DNA of 64,000 nucleotides from assembly GCF_000003815.2 (NCBI RefSeq), contig NC_049983.1:10136750-10200749 (forward strand), read 5' to 3'. Below are positions 1-11,759 of this stretch, piece after piece. Numbering within the stretch: position 1 is the first letter of the stretch; each line of letters starts with the position of its first letter. The DNA is from Branchiostoma floridae. Lineage: Eukaryota; Chordata; Leptocardii; Amphioxiformes; Branchiostomatidae. A program made the position numbers and the translations under genes. Under the pieces are notes generated by a model. That model was given only the letters and a program-made list of their open reading frames with translations. It ran no database searches and was not told the origin of the DNA.

Positions 1-190
1 TCCAGGTGTAAAATTGGGTACCTGATCTCAGTTGTTGAGGTAAAAGACAGTAGAAGGAGAGGTATGGGGTATTCAGTCCAATTCTGTGCACTAAATGCAG
101 TGGGCAACAATCTACTGTCCCTACGAACTGAAAAGGCTATGGGACTACTTTTACCTTCACCAATACAATTGTTCCTGTTGTTCATTCCAG
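1..190. other. Intron of the FBH1 gene at the window edge
   Basis: The sequence before the acceptor at 189-190 has no splice-bounded coding segment. It is read as the 3' part of an intron whose upstream exon lies outside the window. Confidence 0.6.
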
Positions 191-2621
191 CAAATGTAAC
201 TGTCAAGGACAAGTTCATTAAGAACTTTAAGAGCTTATGGAGCCTGAAAGAGTTTGCAGAGAAGGCACAGGACGTGGAGATGTCTGGAAAGATCCGAGTT
301 GTGGAGACACACCGTCACAACATTCCCAAATATATCAAACGGATCAAGGAAAGGGCAACTGACGACATAAAGATGGCAGGTAAGGAACTTGAAACAATTC
401 AAGTTGAAGTTCAGAACTGCCTTCTGTTTACATTGTGTTTATTAGGTCTGTTTTGTAGTTTTGGGTTCTGTCAAGTCTCATAACAAATTCCCTCATAACA
501 GATTCATAGTTAGAAAAAAGGTGGGCAACTTAAGAAAGTATTAGGAGGCATGGGATGTATTTACATTGTGCATATGCAGATTTTTCCCATTTGCAGGTCC
601 TCTGCCCCCAAAGTGATGTACAAAGTATTGATTATTTTGTGACGTATGAATGTCATTTTACATTGTTGTCCAACCACTGTGCTGTTTACAGATGTAGTCC
701 TAACCTCAGCACACAAAGCCAAGGGTCTGGAGTTTGACACTGTGAGACTGGCTGATGACTTCTGTGGGGCATCTAATCCTATGGCACCAGACTCATGGGG
801 TAAATTTATCAATTTGCATCATTTGAATGAACTCTTAGAACTCGAGGTCAGAAAGATTTTACAAATGACTGAACATGTTATACCAAACTATAGATTCCTT
901 TATTTCTATTTGGAAGACTTTGCTCAAGGCTTGCAATATATTTTGTGCAAGGACTTAAAAGTTAACAACAAAATCAGTATGGTCTAAGATAGAAAAAGAG
1001 GCATTATATATGACATTGATACCCATTGTCCATTATCATTTTGTTAATGAACTAATGGCATAATCATGATCAAGTTATCTGATCTATTCAATATCAGCAT
1101 GGCTTAACACCATTGAAATTTTGTTGTTGGTCCCCAGATGCCATGGCAGAGGATGAGAAGAACCTCCTGTATGTGGCCGCCACACGGGCCAAGAAGAGCC
1201 TACTCCTGACCAGTACAGTCATGCTGGCCCTGAAGGATGTGCAGGTCAGTTCTGTAGTCAGCTACATGTACCATTTCAATCCATAGAAGGCCTTTTCCCT
1301 TAATGATGAAAATTCTAACACATGCTTAAAACTGATACTTTTAGGGATAGTCATGTCCATGTTGTATGATACAGGAATTGTGATACTTGTAATTATATAA
1401 GAGAAGAAGGACAGGACATTATACCGTGATGATACATCGTTCATTGTGCTTTCCTGAAAAAGCCTAGGGGGATTTCCCCTGCACAAAAAACTGTAAATGC
1501 TGTACATAATTGTTTCTCTTTCCTATGAGGACCAGTGAAGGAATAGCTCTTCACAGAGCTTAACTGGTTTGAAATCAACTTCACCTATATTAAAAGTTTT
1601 CTCTTTTACAGTCTCTATGATGTTACATGGTTTGTCTTTTTTTCTATCTGCTTCACAGGAACAGTTCATCTACCCTGAGCTGACGCAGGACCTGGTGAAC
1701 AAAGGTGTTCCCCTCACCTGTACCCTACCCAGGTGTGGACAGGCCATACCTGCTGACAACCTCCTCACCATGAACAGGAGGATGGTCACTTATGTGAGTC
1801 CACACTGCTCTTGTTTAAAACCACACTTTGTAACATTTTGTCCCCCAAATTTAGGATATTCTCTTGTTTCAGTATATTTGCATCATTAGCCAACCCATTG
1901 CGGCAAATAGTGCTGTAGTGCAGGGTTGGACAAGTCCACTAGCAAGTGAAAATGCTGTTCGGGCAAGTGCATGTCCTGCCCCACTTGCCCGATCGGGCAA
2001 GTAAGATTTTTCCATGGGTGAGATTTTGATACACTAACTTTTCATAGTCATGGTATCAAGCATTGGTAAATACAGAAAAGTAGTCAATGATAAAAGAATT
2101 TCATTTTTGGAAATGAAAATACACAGAAAAAATTTCATTTGAATTCTGGGCAAGTGAAAAGTTGTTTCGGGCAAGTGGATTTTTTGTAGGACAAGTGAAA
2201 TTTTGAAAACTTGTCCAACCCTGTAGTGTAGTTCTTGTTAAAACGTGTGGCCAAAGGGCTATAGAAATGGAGATGGGCACTACCCTATACGCAAAAAGGT
2301 GTGAAAAGAATTCTAACTCGTAACTAATACCTTTTCTGAAGGGCACTGGACATGAGACCCCCAGTGGTCCCGTGTCCCAAATGCAGCAAGGATTCTAACT
2401 CTTAACTAATACCTTTTCTGTAGGGCACTGGACATGAGACCCCCAGTGGTCCCCTGTGTCCCAAGTGCAGCAAGGTGCCAGCCCCAGGGTTCAGGAACCT
2501 GCTGTCCGAGCCCTGCCCAGGGGAGGGGGGTGATGAGGAAGAAGAACAGGAAGATGACAGTGATGATAACATGGATGTCCTTTTCCTCGCCGTCCACTAT
2601 AATCCCTTCTTTAACCTTTGA
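191..2621 (+). CDS. FBH1: F-box DNA helicase 1 (FBH1), C-terminal exons (5' part outside the window)
   Basis: The 3' end of an FBH1-type superfamily 1 (UvrD/PcrA-like) DNA helicase. In vertebrates this protein sits in an SCF ubiquitin ligase and restrains RAD51 filaments at stalled forks. Exons read from splice sites: 191-379, 692-799, 1138-1244, 1659-1793, 2424-2621. The phases join without a break (enters phase 1; then 1, 1, 0, 0), and TGA is at 2619-2621. The second exon carries the helicase motif AHKAKGLEFDTV. The third carries LLYVAATRAKK, which is helicase motif VI with its arginine. The last two exons encode cysteine pairs (TCTLPRCGQ; LCPKCSK) of the kind seen in the FBH1 C-terminal zinc-binding region, then an acidic stretch and a hydrophobic end. 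The F-box and Walker A exons lie left of the window. Family assignment is firm; orthology to FBH1 rather than another UvrD-like helicase is very likely from the C-terminal layout. Confidence 0.86.
1921..2223. mobile_element. Non-autonomous DNA transposon (hAT-like MITE) in an FBH1 intron
   Basis: A 303-bp segment starting CAGGGTTGGACAAGT and ending with its near reverse complement, ACTTGTCCAACCCTG. The interior has several GGGCAAGTG motifs in both orientations and no coding potential. The flanks share the direct repeat CTGTAGTG, but its right copy overlaps the last three bases of the right terminus, so the target duplication is either 5 bp (TAGTG) or an 8-bp repeat with a trimmed end. The termini are hAT-like; the superfamily is inferred. 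Confidence 0.65.
2310..2475 (+). repeat. Tandem duplication across the last FBH1 splice acceptor
   Basis: Two adjacent copies, 2310-2391 (82 bp) and 2392-2475 (84 bp), each hold the end of the intron, an acceptor (AAG in copy 1, TAG in copy 2) and the start of the exon. Copy 1 lacks 2 bp in the coding part and has an in-frame TAA at its end. Only copy 2 continues the open FBH1 frame. Confidence 0.9.
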
Positions 2622-3392
2622 AACTATTGATAACTGTATAAAAGACATACACTGATACAGTCATATGTATCACTGTCTAACTTTGTATGTATAGTAGTTG
2701 TATTTATTTTCACTCCACCATACCGTCCATTTTTGCATAAGGAGGAGGGTGGAGTGAAAATCGCTGAATTTGCTCATAAGCAAATAACGACCTTTCTAGT
2801 GTTGAGGTTAGTTTTTAATATATCTCCTTAGCAGTAGATTTTTCCTTGCCAACTAAAAGTAATGTTATTATGATAGTTGTTGGCTGTGTTGGCAAACAAA
2901 CGAATACCTTTATATCAAGTTGAGCGGGGAATAACGTTTCCCGTTATTTTAAAACTTCACGCCCTTCTCTTTGAAGATTGCACACAAAAAGCTTTGTTCG
3001 AAATGCTAACTTAATAACTGTCTATTTAAAACATGTTTAAAAACTTTGCTACATATATGTAATATGTGGAGTTCAAAAACATACGTATGTACCAATGTGA
3101 AATTATTACTGTAACCAATTGCTTGTTTAGAAACTACATATACTTCATTTAGCATTTTCGTAACATAAGTGCACACATAACTCACACAGCTGGACGGCAT
3201 TCTGCAAATGTTACTGTTACAAATCACCCGGTAGATTTTTCCACAATCGTAGGTCCTAGCTACTTGTTAAAGCAAGAAGTTGACTTAGTGCATCCACAAG
3301 TGCACACATTAAGTCAGAGTAGACAGTGCCTGTGCAACTTTTATCCCATCTGTCCAGACGTGACCTAATTGTAAGAACAAATTTCGCCGTAC
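2622..3392. other. Intergenic space between convergent FBH1 and sulfotransferase genes
   Basis: About 770 bp between two stop codons that face each other, so it must hold both 3' UTRs. It is AT-rich and I see no further gene. No canonical AATAAA signal stood out close to either stop codon. Confidence 0.6.
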
Positions 3393-6300
3393 TCACTTCT
3401 CGTTATAGGCTCGTCGTAACATTATGTCGAAATACAGTCTCTTTTTTCCATATATCCTACAGAGTGTTATATCAACAGTAAAAGCTTCGTTCCACCTGCT
3501 TTGGTCTACTGTCATATTTTCTTTAAAATTTGATTTCCTTTTCTTTTTTTTGCAGTACCTTGAAACTGCATTGTTGACGCGCATAAAATGTTTCACCTCT
3601 CCATAAAAGTCGTCACCCTCTTGGCTGATCTGCTTGTGGAAGGAGTCGTTAAAACGAGTGTATAACATTGCATCGGCATAGTTGTGCTTGTAGAAGGCGC
3701 TTTTCATTGCGGCAGTGATGGGTATATGACGTTTATACCTCTGTCTTCTTGTGTGAACCCCCATTGTGTAGAGAATGCTGTATAGTGTCCAACACATGCG
3801 TCGTTTCAGCAGTACCAAAGATTCTGGCAGGCGTTCTAAGATCAGGACCATCGAGAAATCGTTTTCGATCCCTTGTACAAACTCTTGAACGGCGGTGTGT
3901 TTTTCGTAATCGCTCTCTTGGAGTCCCAAGTCACGCGCCATGCAGTTTCTGAAGCAGTAGTGTTCCTCTTTCTTTAGCGTTTTGGGTACCTTGAATTTTT
4001 TATCCCAGTAAGCGGGGTCTTTAAGGTAGGTTATGACGTCAGGTGTTCCTTTGGGCGTTTTCTCCTGAAGTCCAGGGAACTTCGATCCAAGGTCAAAATA
4101 CCTGAAGGCAGACTGCAGCCGTTGTATTGGTTCTCGTAGAATGGTTATGTACCTTAAAAGAAAACAAAACATAAATGTAGGATAATGACATACAGTACAT
4201 GATAGTATCATCATTGTATCCCATGGACTTACATCATGTTATATTCATACAGCTGTTCATACCTATCAAGTCAATTTCTTTCTCATTAAGTTGCATTTTG
4301 TTCACTTGTCTATGCATGCAACTGTTTTCAAAACTAATACAGTTTAAGAAGCCAGTTAATTGCACAATGGATAACCACGCAGTTCTGTTAATTGCACGGA
4401 ATCACCAAATCCCATGGTGGTGTGGTCCAGCTAGAAAACTTCCCTTTGTTGCACCATCCGGATAATTGCATGAAAAATGCTGGCAAATGGGATGTGCCAT
4501 TAAATGGCTTTGACTGTATTATTAAAGTACAAAGTACAATGACTTTCGTAAGGTCTACTACGTCAAAGCATACAAAACAGTGGATAAGAATTAATCCTAT
4601 GATAAAGTGACAAATTCACGTGAAATGTGTACCTTGTATTGGAAGCCATAAGCTCCTGAAAGCGTGTTCTGTTGTATATGGCGTGGTGGGCGAAGAGGTT
4701 CCAGCGTTTTCCGCCAGGGGGATGAAGGTAGGCATTATCTCTGTACAGGAAAACAATGAGAAACGTAGACATTTGTTTGTGGTCTGGCTACAACACTTAC
4801 AAAATCAGCTAATGAAATAGAAACTAATTTACAATCCAATCTAGCAGAGGGTAAACAAACTTTTTTTCCGGAATCCAGTACTGTAACCCAAAATGCACGA
4901 TTGGCTCCATGAGCCTTGTTTTGTGGTAAACTACAAGTAAATAAAATCTAGCGTATTTGATTACCTTTGTGCGTGAAAACCCATAGGTAAGTCAATACTA
5001 ACAAAAATTTCAATCCACGTCCACCCATGTATTTGACGTATTTGCTAAGTGCAGAAATCAACAAAAAATAATACTATGGCACTTTTCTTAACACCAAATA
5101 CATGAGAATTGCAGTCATTACATGTACGTCATAATATTGGCAGGAATATCACATAATTGACATAGAAACATATATATCTAAAGCAAGTAATATATATTGC
5201 ACAATGTCAAGATGTTGGTACAAATGTAAATTTGGCTCACCCTATCTTTCCCATATGGCCAATGAGAGCAGCGCCTTTTATCCGTGGGAGGGCAGTGATT
5301 AGATCATGCTCATAACCAAACCGTAGGAACATGTGGGACAGGAGAGAGGACCCACACTTGTGAACCTTCAGGAATGCAAGGTTCAGATGAGGCTGACAGG
5401 TGCTGTTGTCTGCTCTGTGTGTATGGAGAGAAAGAAAAAAACGAGATATCAATCCAGGAAGTTACGCTGCAGTAACATAACACGCTGCTAGGGGGCCCAA
5501 AATCTAATCGTTTCCAGGTCTCATCAAGACTTACCCGCATACCAAATATCAATACAATCCATTCAGGCATTCTTGAGTTATGCTGGTCTTCTACATACAA
5601 ACATACATACATACATACATACATACATACAAACAAACAAAAGCTACCCAAAACATAACCTCGGCGAAGGTGATAACCATAAAGTGATAGCCACAAAGGA
5701 TGCAGTTTTACAAAGGTGTCACGGATATAGATTCTAGCTTCTTGTAGAATGAAGCGTCTCACGCACACGTATGTCGCATGTTTGAAAGTCCTATCATTAA
5801 ATCTTCATCTCGTGCGAAATCGGACAAAATCGTTTTAATTGGGTGTTGATTTAGTTAATATGGATAACATCCGCTAGGAATCGCAAAACTCATGCGAGCA
5901 TGGGAATAAAAAAAAAAGACGTTTGGCTTAAAATTAAGTTGCATTCATTGTGAAAACTAAATGGAGTCTGGAAGGTTGAACAAATCACTGAACACACCTG
6001 CAGAGTATACCGAACAATAGAGTCTTCATTTTTAGTTCTTTCACATCTCTTTCCTTGTCCTTTGAATTGACCTTGGCATCTTATGGCATTAGTATACGTT
6101 TTCAGATATATTTGCTTTTTAATCGACGGCATGTACACGTATTTCTTCATTTTGCAACTGCTTTTTACGATTTACAGTATTGTTGAAAAGTTGTGGGGGA
6201 GTAAAATTGACGCACGCATGGATGCCATGATAATCAAATCAACATAGCCTAAAGGAAAACGTAACAGGAAATGTGTGGTGACATATGGTCTTACCTTGGT

Positions 6301-7303
6301 AACTTGCTTTTGTTATGAGTCTCTGGTACTTCAGAATTGGAGTCAAGGTGCTCCTCCGTAGCAGTATTCGTGCCGTTTGTGTTTCTGTCCTCCTGAGTTC
6401 CCCGCAGTCCAAGATGATGACTTATCTGTGCTTTGGGCTGCAGCACTGATTGCAGGTTTGTCAGTGCAGGATACATCTGGTGCAAGACACTGTCCTGAGA
6501 AGAGTAAATAAACATAAATATATAATGGAAGCTGTGTAAATGATAGATGTAACAATAGCGTAGTATTACACAATCATTTCACCATTTTGTAAACGATAGA
6601 AATGCTATGCTAGTAACATAGCATAGCTTTACTCGGTTTGTCTCTGACACTAACGATTCTTAATGGTTCATGTAACTACAGTAAAACTGTATGAAGCTCA
6701 CATGGGCAACAAGTGCAAATAAAGATCATTGTCAATAAACTTTGCAAGGGCCACGCCTGCACGATTCACCACTCGAGCTCTCACAGAAGCGAATCACCCT
6801 TTCATACTCCACATCTCAAGAGAAAGTTTCATGCTGAAAGTTTCTTTACTAGAAATATATCCTTATGGAACAGGCTTTCTCGTGAATCTCTAAAAAAACA
6901 TTACGTGAACAGACATTTATCGTTTAATCCGGTTAGTGTAAACCCAAAACATTTGAGTGGCTCGCAATAGTTTTTTTTTTGTAATATCCAGACAAATTTA
7001 GCATCAACAGACCTAAGCATTGTTTCTGGCCAACGAGCATGAAGAAATAAAACGCCTAAAAACGCGTTTAAACAGCCGTAGCTTAACCTGTGCTTGTAGA
7101 GTATATATATAGTCCAGTATGTCCAACTGGTCAAAGGGCGCCGTACACTACTTGGCTCTTTTGATACTGCCTTCTGAATAGGAAAAAAAAGCTTCCATTA
7201 ATTTTCTCTGCCCCACCTGAACATGGTATACTGCTGCTCCCACCACGATGACTAAGATGAAGACAGTCTGTAGCCTGCTCATCTGCATACTGAAGGCTCT
7301 CAT
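3393..7303 (-). CDS. Galactose-3-O-sulfotransferase-like protein, copy A
   Basis: Predicted Golgi type II membrane enzyme that moves sulfate from PAPS to the 3-OH of galactose on glycolipids or glycans (Gal3ST family). Exons on the minus strand: 7303-7217, 6494-6295, 5414-5241, 4740-4633, 4152-3393. They total 1329 nt, giving 442 residues, with intron phases 0, 2, 2, 2. A short N-terminus precedes a membrane anchor (about residues 10-27). A variable polar stem follows (30-100). The 5'-phosphosulfate loop is LKVHKCGSS (111-119) and the 3'-phosphate motif is ILREPIQRLQSAF (194-206). The conserved blocks CFRNCMARDLG and LVLLKRRMCWTLY follow. Length fits the family (about 400-490). The start is the ATG at 7303; the ATG at 7288 or 7282 would also keep the anchor. 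A possible 5'-UTR acceptor lies near 7325. Substrate cannot be read from sequence. Confidence 0.87.
5462..5640 (+). repeat. Dispersed repeat ending in a (CATA)n tract
   Basis: Contains the module AAATATCAATACAATCCAT followed by a CATTCTTGAGTTAT-like end, also present near 7960-7990, 11035-11075 and 19305-19340. It runs into a CATA/CAAA simple tract at about 5592-5640. It lies in an intron of sulfotransferase copy A. Confidence 0.6.
6713..6970 (+). mobile_element. Fragment of a non-LTR retrotransposon (LINE) C-terminus
   Basis: An open stretch in intron 1 of sulfotransferase copy A, on the opposite strand. It encodes HTPHLKRKFHAESFFTRNIS followed by LWNRL, the pattern usual at the extreme C-terminus of LINE reverse-transcriptase proteins (basic stretch, SFF/F-R, then W-N-x-L). 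Only this tail is present, as expected for a 5'-truncated insertion. Confidence 0.6.
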
Positions 7304-7439
7304 CCAATGGCATCGATGGAGAACTCTAGGAATAGTTAAGATCATGGCAAGAGGTAAAGAAAACGTAGGCAAAAGTAGTCCCATAGCATTTTAGACCGTG
7401 GGTTGTTATACTCTGCTGTGTCTATGGCATGGTATTGGA

Positions 7440-8250
7440 ATGTGGAGCCCAACCCTCTCATTTCACCATCTTTATTTCTCATTGATTATGCAAATAAAAT
7501 CTTCATTTGCATAATTGATATCTATTGATGTTGCTCTCTTTCTCAGTTACATATGTGAGACTCCTATCATGGAACGCAGTGGATTTATATATACAAAACT
7601 ATCATAATTTGGTATGCAAATGAGCTGCATGATAAGTAACTTGATATGTAAAGCATTACTTATTCTATCTACATACCAAAAATCACTTCGGTCCGTTCAG
7701 ACGCTCTTGAGTTATTCTCCTCAACAAACTTTGAAACAAAGTCGGTGCCTGCAGTTCCAGCAAAGCCGGTAAGGGGCCCAAACGTACAGCACATACTCTC
7801 TGACCCAAGAGCTATCTACCACTCAAAAATCATGACCACGTGTCCAGGACACGAGATATCAAATATTGCAGTTAAGCTGCAGTACCATAGAAAACCGCAA
7901 GTGGGCCCATTATCAAACCTGACCTTCGATTTCCGGACCCCGACCCACCACTAAATATCAACTGCATCCTTCCAAGGCTGCTCGAGTTATGTTGTTAACA
8001 GTCACAAGCATATAGTACGAAATGCCAGGTGAACCATTTTCAATTTTGACCTTTCTTTTTACCGCTACTCACCAAACAGCTTCTGAAGTTATGTTACAAC
8101 CAAACGCACAATAATTCACGTCCCGCTGCAGAGCCGATGGAAAAAGCCAGATAAACCATTTTCAAACTCGACCTTTGTTTCTACAACTGCTACACAAATA
8201 CCAAATATTATGAAAATCCATCCACAGGTTCTTGAGCTTGACCCTTGACC
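7440..8250 (+). repeat. Long copy of a dispersed modular repeat family
   Basis: Matches 18870-19350 in order over several hundred bases. Shared blocks are a TCATTGATTATGCAAATA-like start, a CTCTTTCTCAGTTACA block, AGAGCTATCTACCACTCAAA, GCTGCAGTACCATAGA and the AAATATCAA...GAGTTAT end module. The end module recurs more than once inside this copy. There is no coding frame, so it looks like a non-autonomous element or a composite of one. Confidence 0.65.
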
Positions 8251-8260
8251 TACATACAGA

Positions 8261-8371
8261 TAGCCTGGTATCCAGCCGTAATATAGCTCCCGAGTCTCTT
8301 CTCTCCTCTTTGCAGTTACGAAGAGGAGAGAATAGACTCGGGAGCTATATTTACGGCTGGATACCAGGCTA
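8261..8371. mobile_element. Foldback (hairpin) MITE
   Basis: A 111-bp near-perfect inverted repeat. The left arm starts TAGCCTGGTATCCAGCCGTA and the right arm ends TACGGCTGGATACCAGGCTA. The arms pair for about 50 bp, including AGCTCCCGAGTCT and an AGAGGAGAGAA block, around a loop of about 10 bases. Confidence 0.85.
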
Positions 8372-10230
8372 AAATACAAACCCACACCACAGCATACCTG
8401 AAAATATATCATTATTGACGAACAATAGCAAATACAGTTCATCGACCCGCAAAAGACAACGCCTCACTAAGTTCTATTCTATGTAAACATGTCGGCTAGA
8501 TCTTATCTGGCAAAACAAATCATTTCACCTTCACTGTGCACGTATACATTCTAACTACTGTGCAGTAACGTTAACGCGTATGTAACTATAACGTAGCCAA
8601 CTAAACAAGAAAGCCATACGGTTACGTACTCACGTTCTGCTCGTAAAAATGAGCAGATTACACTTTTGCACAAATGCACAAATATATAGTCAACGGAATT
8701 CCTGATCGGTGAAACCTACTCAACAATCACAGTGAAATTGAGAACAAAGCAAGGAGTAGTTTTCCACAGTGCTGTCCGTCATAGGACAAATGTAACCACT
8801 TACCACTATATGCTTTACTAACTAATCTGGTATGTCGTTTGTATGCACGATTACAGTTGGAGTATATAGGCAACTGTAACTTAAACGACATTTTCAAAGA
8901 AGTTCTGCATGAACGAATATGGGTGACAAAAATGACATTACCGAGGTCAGGACATGCCGACTAGGTTCCGTTTATGATATTGTTTACGGTTACTGCTGTC
9001 AACAATAAGCACAATGACTCACATACTTACCAAGACAACGTTCAAAGGCTTCTTTTATGGTCAGATGTTGACATCGGGCACAGTTCAAAGTACTAATAGA
9101 ATGTAGTTGAACTACGTTGTAGATTTTTAATGAATAAAGATTTCACGCATGAACGAACTTGTCACTTCTAGAGTGACAACAATGACAAAAGGTCAGATTA
9201 ACTGGGTTTTGTAAAACGATGTGTACGGCACTTGTGTGTAATCTCCAACCAGATCCACGGTGCGTAATGTATAGTATCAAACTTCCCCGTTTGACTCCCT
9301 TGGCCGGCTACACTCCTTTGCCAGCTTTGATACTATCTTATAGTGCCGTAGGATCTGCTTGGAGAACTGTGAACAAAATGACTCACGTACTTACCACGAA
9401 AACGTCGAAAGGCTTGTATTTTTGTCAGATGTTGGTATCAGACACAGTTTTAAGTATTCTTGAACTAGTTTAAAGCTAAGGGCAAACTCGCCGTACGTGC
9501 TATTTGTCCGTTCGTTTTTGGGGAGGCCACGTACTTCTGAAAACGTTCAGGCTGTACAGGGCAGGCGCGTCGCCCGTACTGGCACGTACGAGGGGCTAAT
9601 CCGCAGCCGGATGGCATACAAAGATTTGCCTGCCAGTTCTACGGCGTGTCTGCGTGCTGCAAAATGTGCCCTTACGCCTTAGGTTAAATGTAATATCCAA
9701 AACAAAAATTGGACTCACCCAAATTTTCGACTGAACAGCACCAGGCTTTCTCAAGGAATGAACGATCCACTGCTGCCTTGACGTCACGTTATGCAGATTA
9801 CAGTACTTCTGATGTAGTTAAACTGTACATGATGAAGTGATCGAACCCATATCTTGACATAGATCTGTACAAAACGCGATGTTTATCCCGTCTACACGCA
9901 TGTCACAGTGAGAACGTGACGTCAACAGACGTTGTTGGACCGCCTTAAAAATGAATAATTATTCACTCCTGAAGGACATGTGATAGAAAGGCACCCAAGC
10001 GTGTATTGAACAGTACTCAGGGAGTTAATGTGATGTACAAGGTTGTCTCGCCTTCTGTGACGTCATGGTCTTTAACGACAAGGCATTATCTAGTAATTAT
10101 GCGTTAGAAGGTGGAAGACTAATTTTCCGGTGGTTACCTTTTAGTAAGGTGTAATGTTGTGCGAGTAACAAATGTCATGGACGGATTTCAATGTGCCGTG
10201 TGTGTGGCGTGTGCGTGCATATACGGGTGA
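8372..10230. other. Intergenic, no gene seen
   Basis: No splice-bounded or domain-bearing frame. Two stretches, about 8990-9080 and 9360-9440, share a motif (AATGACTCAC...ACTTACCA...AACGT...AAAGGCTT...TCAGATGTTG), which points to an old local duplication about 375 bp apart. Confidence 0.5.
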
Positions 10231-10231
10231 C

Positions 10232-10232
<1 letters not shown>

Positions 10233-10297
<65 letters not shown>

Positions 10298-10315
10298 AGA
10301 GAGAGAGAGAGAGAG
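10233..10315 (+). repeat. (GT)n microsatellite followed by (GA)n
   Basis: An uninterrupted GT run at 10233-10293, then GA at 10297-10315. Confidence 0.97.
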
Positions 10316-10433
10316 TGCGGGTGACGGCTTGTTTGTTTATTTTCAAACGGCGCCTGGGGGGCCTATTCAGTTTAGACAAACTGGTTTTCAATAGGGCCTC
10401 GTATAGTGTGTGTGTTTAGTGTGTGCGGGTGAT

Positions 10434-10434
<1 letters not shown>

Positions 10435-10523
<89 letters not shown>
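10435..10523 (+). repeat. (GT)n microsatellite
   Basis: About 44 uninterrupted GT units. The short unit GTGTGCGGGTGA just before it also precedes a feature of the previous array, so the two arrays may come from a local duplication. Confidence 0.97.
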
Positions 10524-10524
<1 letters not shown>

Positions 10525-11750
10525 TCTCTCTCCCTGTGTGTGTATGTGTGTTTGTGTTTGTACATAACGTTACATGTTTGTCAGCATACCTCTTTAAGAT
10601 ATTTGGTATGTCGTGTTTGTGTATGTGTGTTTTTATGTTTATGCATGTACGTGCGCGTGTGTTAAAAACCGTGTTTGTGTATCTGATGGCTACAAATATG
10701 TATTTGTAATTGTAGCCATGACCTGGACAATCGGATCATGCTGCGCATAGGTGAGCGATGAGATATAAACATTTTCCGCTAGGTGGGGCTCGTATCCCGT
10801 TCGCATAATCTCTAGCTCTGTATACTAAGCGATATTTAGGCTTCCAGGTTTAGCCTATGTAATGCATCTCGCATATTTCCCACTGGTACCCACTCATTCT
10901 TTGCTGAGAAAGCATCCATTTTCCAATCGGATGCGAAAAACTAAATCAAAGCAAGTTTCTGCTGCAGTACCAAGGTCACATACCAGGGGGACTGACCTTG
11001 ATGACCTTCGTCTTCCCAACCGCTATCCACTTACCAAATATCATTATGATCCATCTAGATATTCTTAAGTTATATTAACTACAAATATCCGAAAACACAA
11101 ACACAAAAACACAGACACAATGAAAATAATATCTCAATTTTTATGGAGACAAATATAACTTTCTAGCAAAGGTCACTAAATGCATGGTATTACATCTGGG
11201 AAAATCATACATGTACTAGTACCTGAGCGTATTCCGTTACTCATATGGAACTTAATATGGTATCAAAAACAATTGCAAATTGCACGTCATATCACGCATT
11301 GTCTTGTAGGTGATTATTTAAGCCCTGCACCGTCCAAAACAGGTTTTTCAGCCGTTGGCTATATTTGGCCCAGATAAAATGTGGTCAGACGGCCTGCAAA
11401 TTGTGTTTGTCTAGAGTGTTCAGATCTCTTTCGTGTTAGTTCATGTGGTCCTAACCCGAACTAAGGCCAACAGACACACTCTTACAGCATCTGACAACTA
11501 TAGAGGTTTGACAACATCAGATTCGTAAGTATGTTATTCTATATGTTCATAGAAGTACGAAATAGCATGGCAAGGAATTTTGTATTTCTGATCTTGTCAT
11601 AACTTTTCCCGTCCATAAATGTAGCCATGTTTGTTTATGTACTAGATTTCATGAATAGAGACTTCTGTGATAAATTATTCGTGTACTTGAAGTGTAATAG
11701 AGTCAATTCCAAGTCACCGAGATGGTTTTGAAATAATATTTGTAATAAGT
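10524..11750. other. Intergenic, with one dispersed-repeat fragment
   Basis: No gene seen. About 10955-11110 is another copy of the modular repeat (GCTGCAGTACCA ... ACCAAATATCATTATGATCC ... ATTCTTAAGTTAT). It ends in an ACAAACACAAAAACACAGACAC tail-like tract. Confidence 0.55.
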
Positions 11751-11759
11751 TTGAACTAT

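Noticed and set aside
10188-10709. Poly-Val/Cys and poly-His/Thr open frames
   Set aside because: Produced by GT/CA microsatellites, as also at 12454-12829 and 19185-19580.
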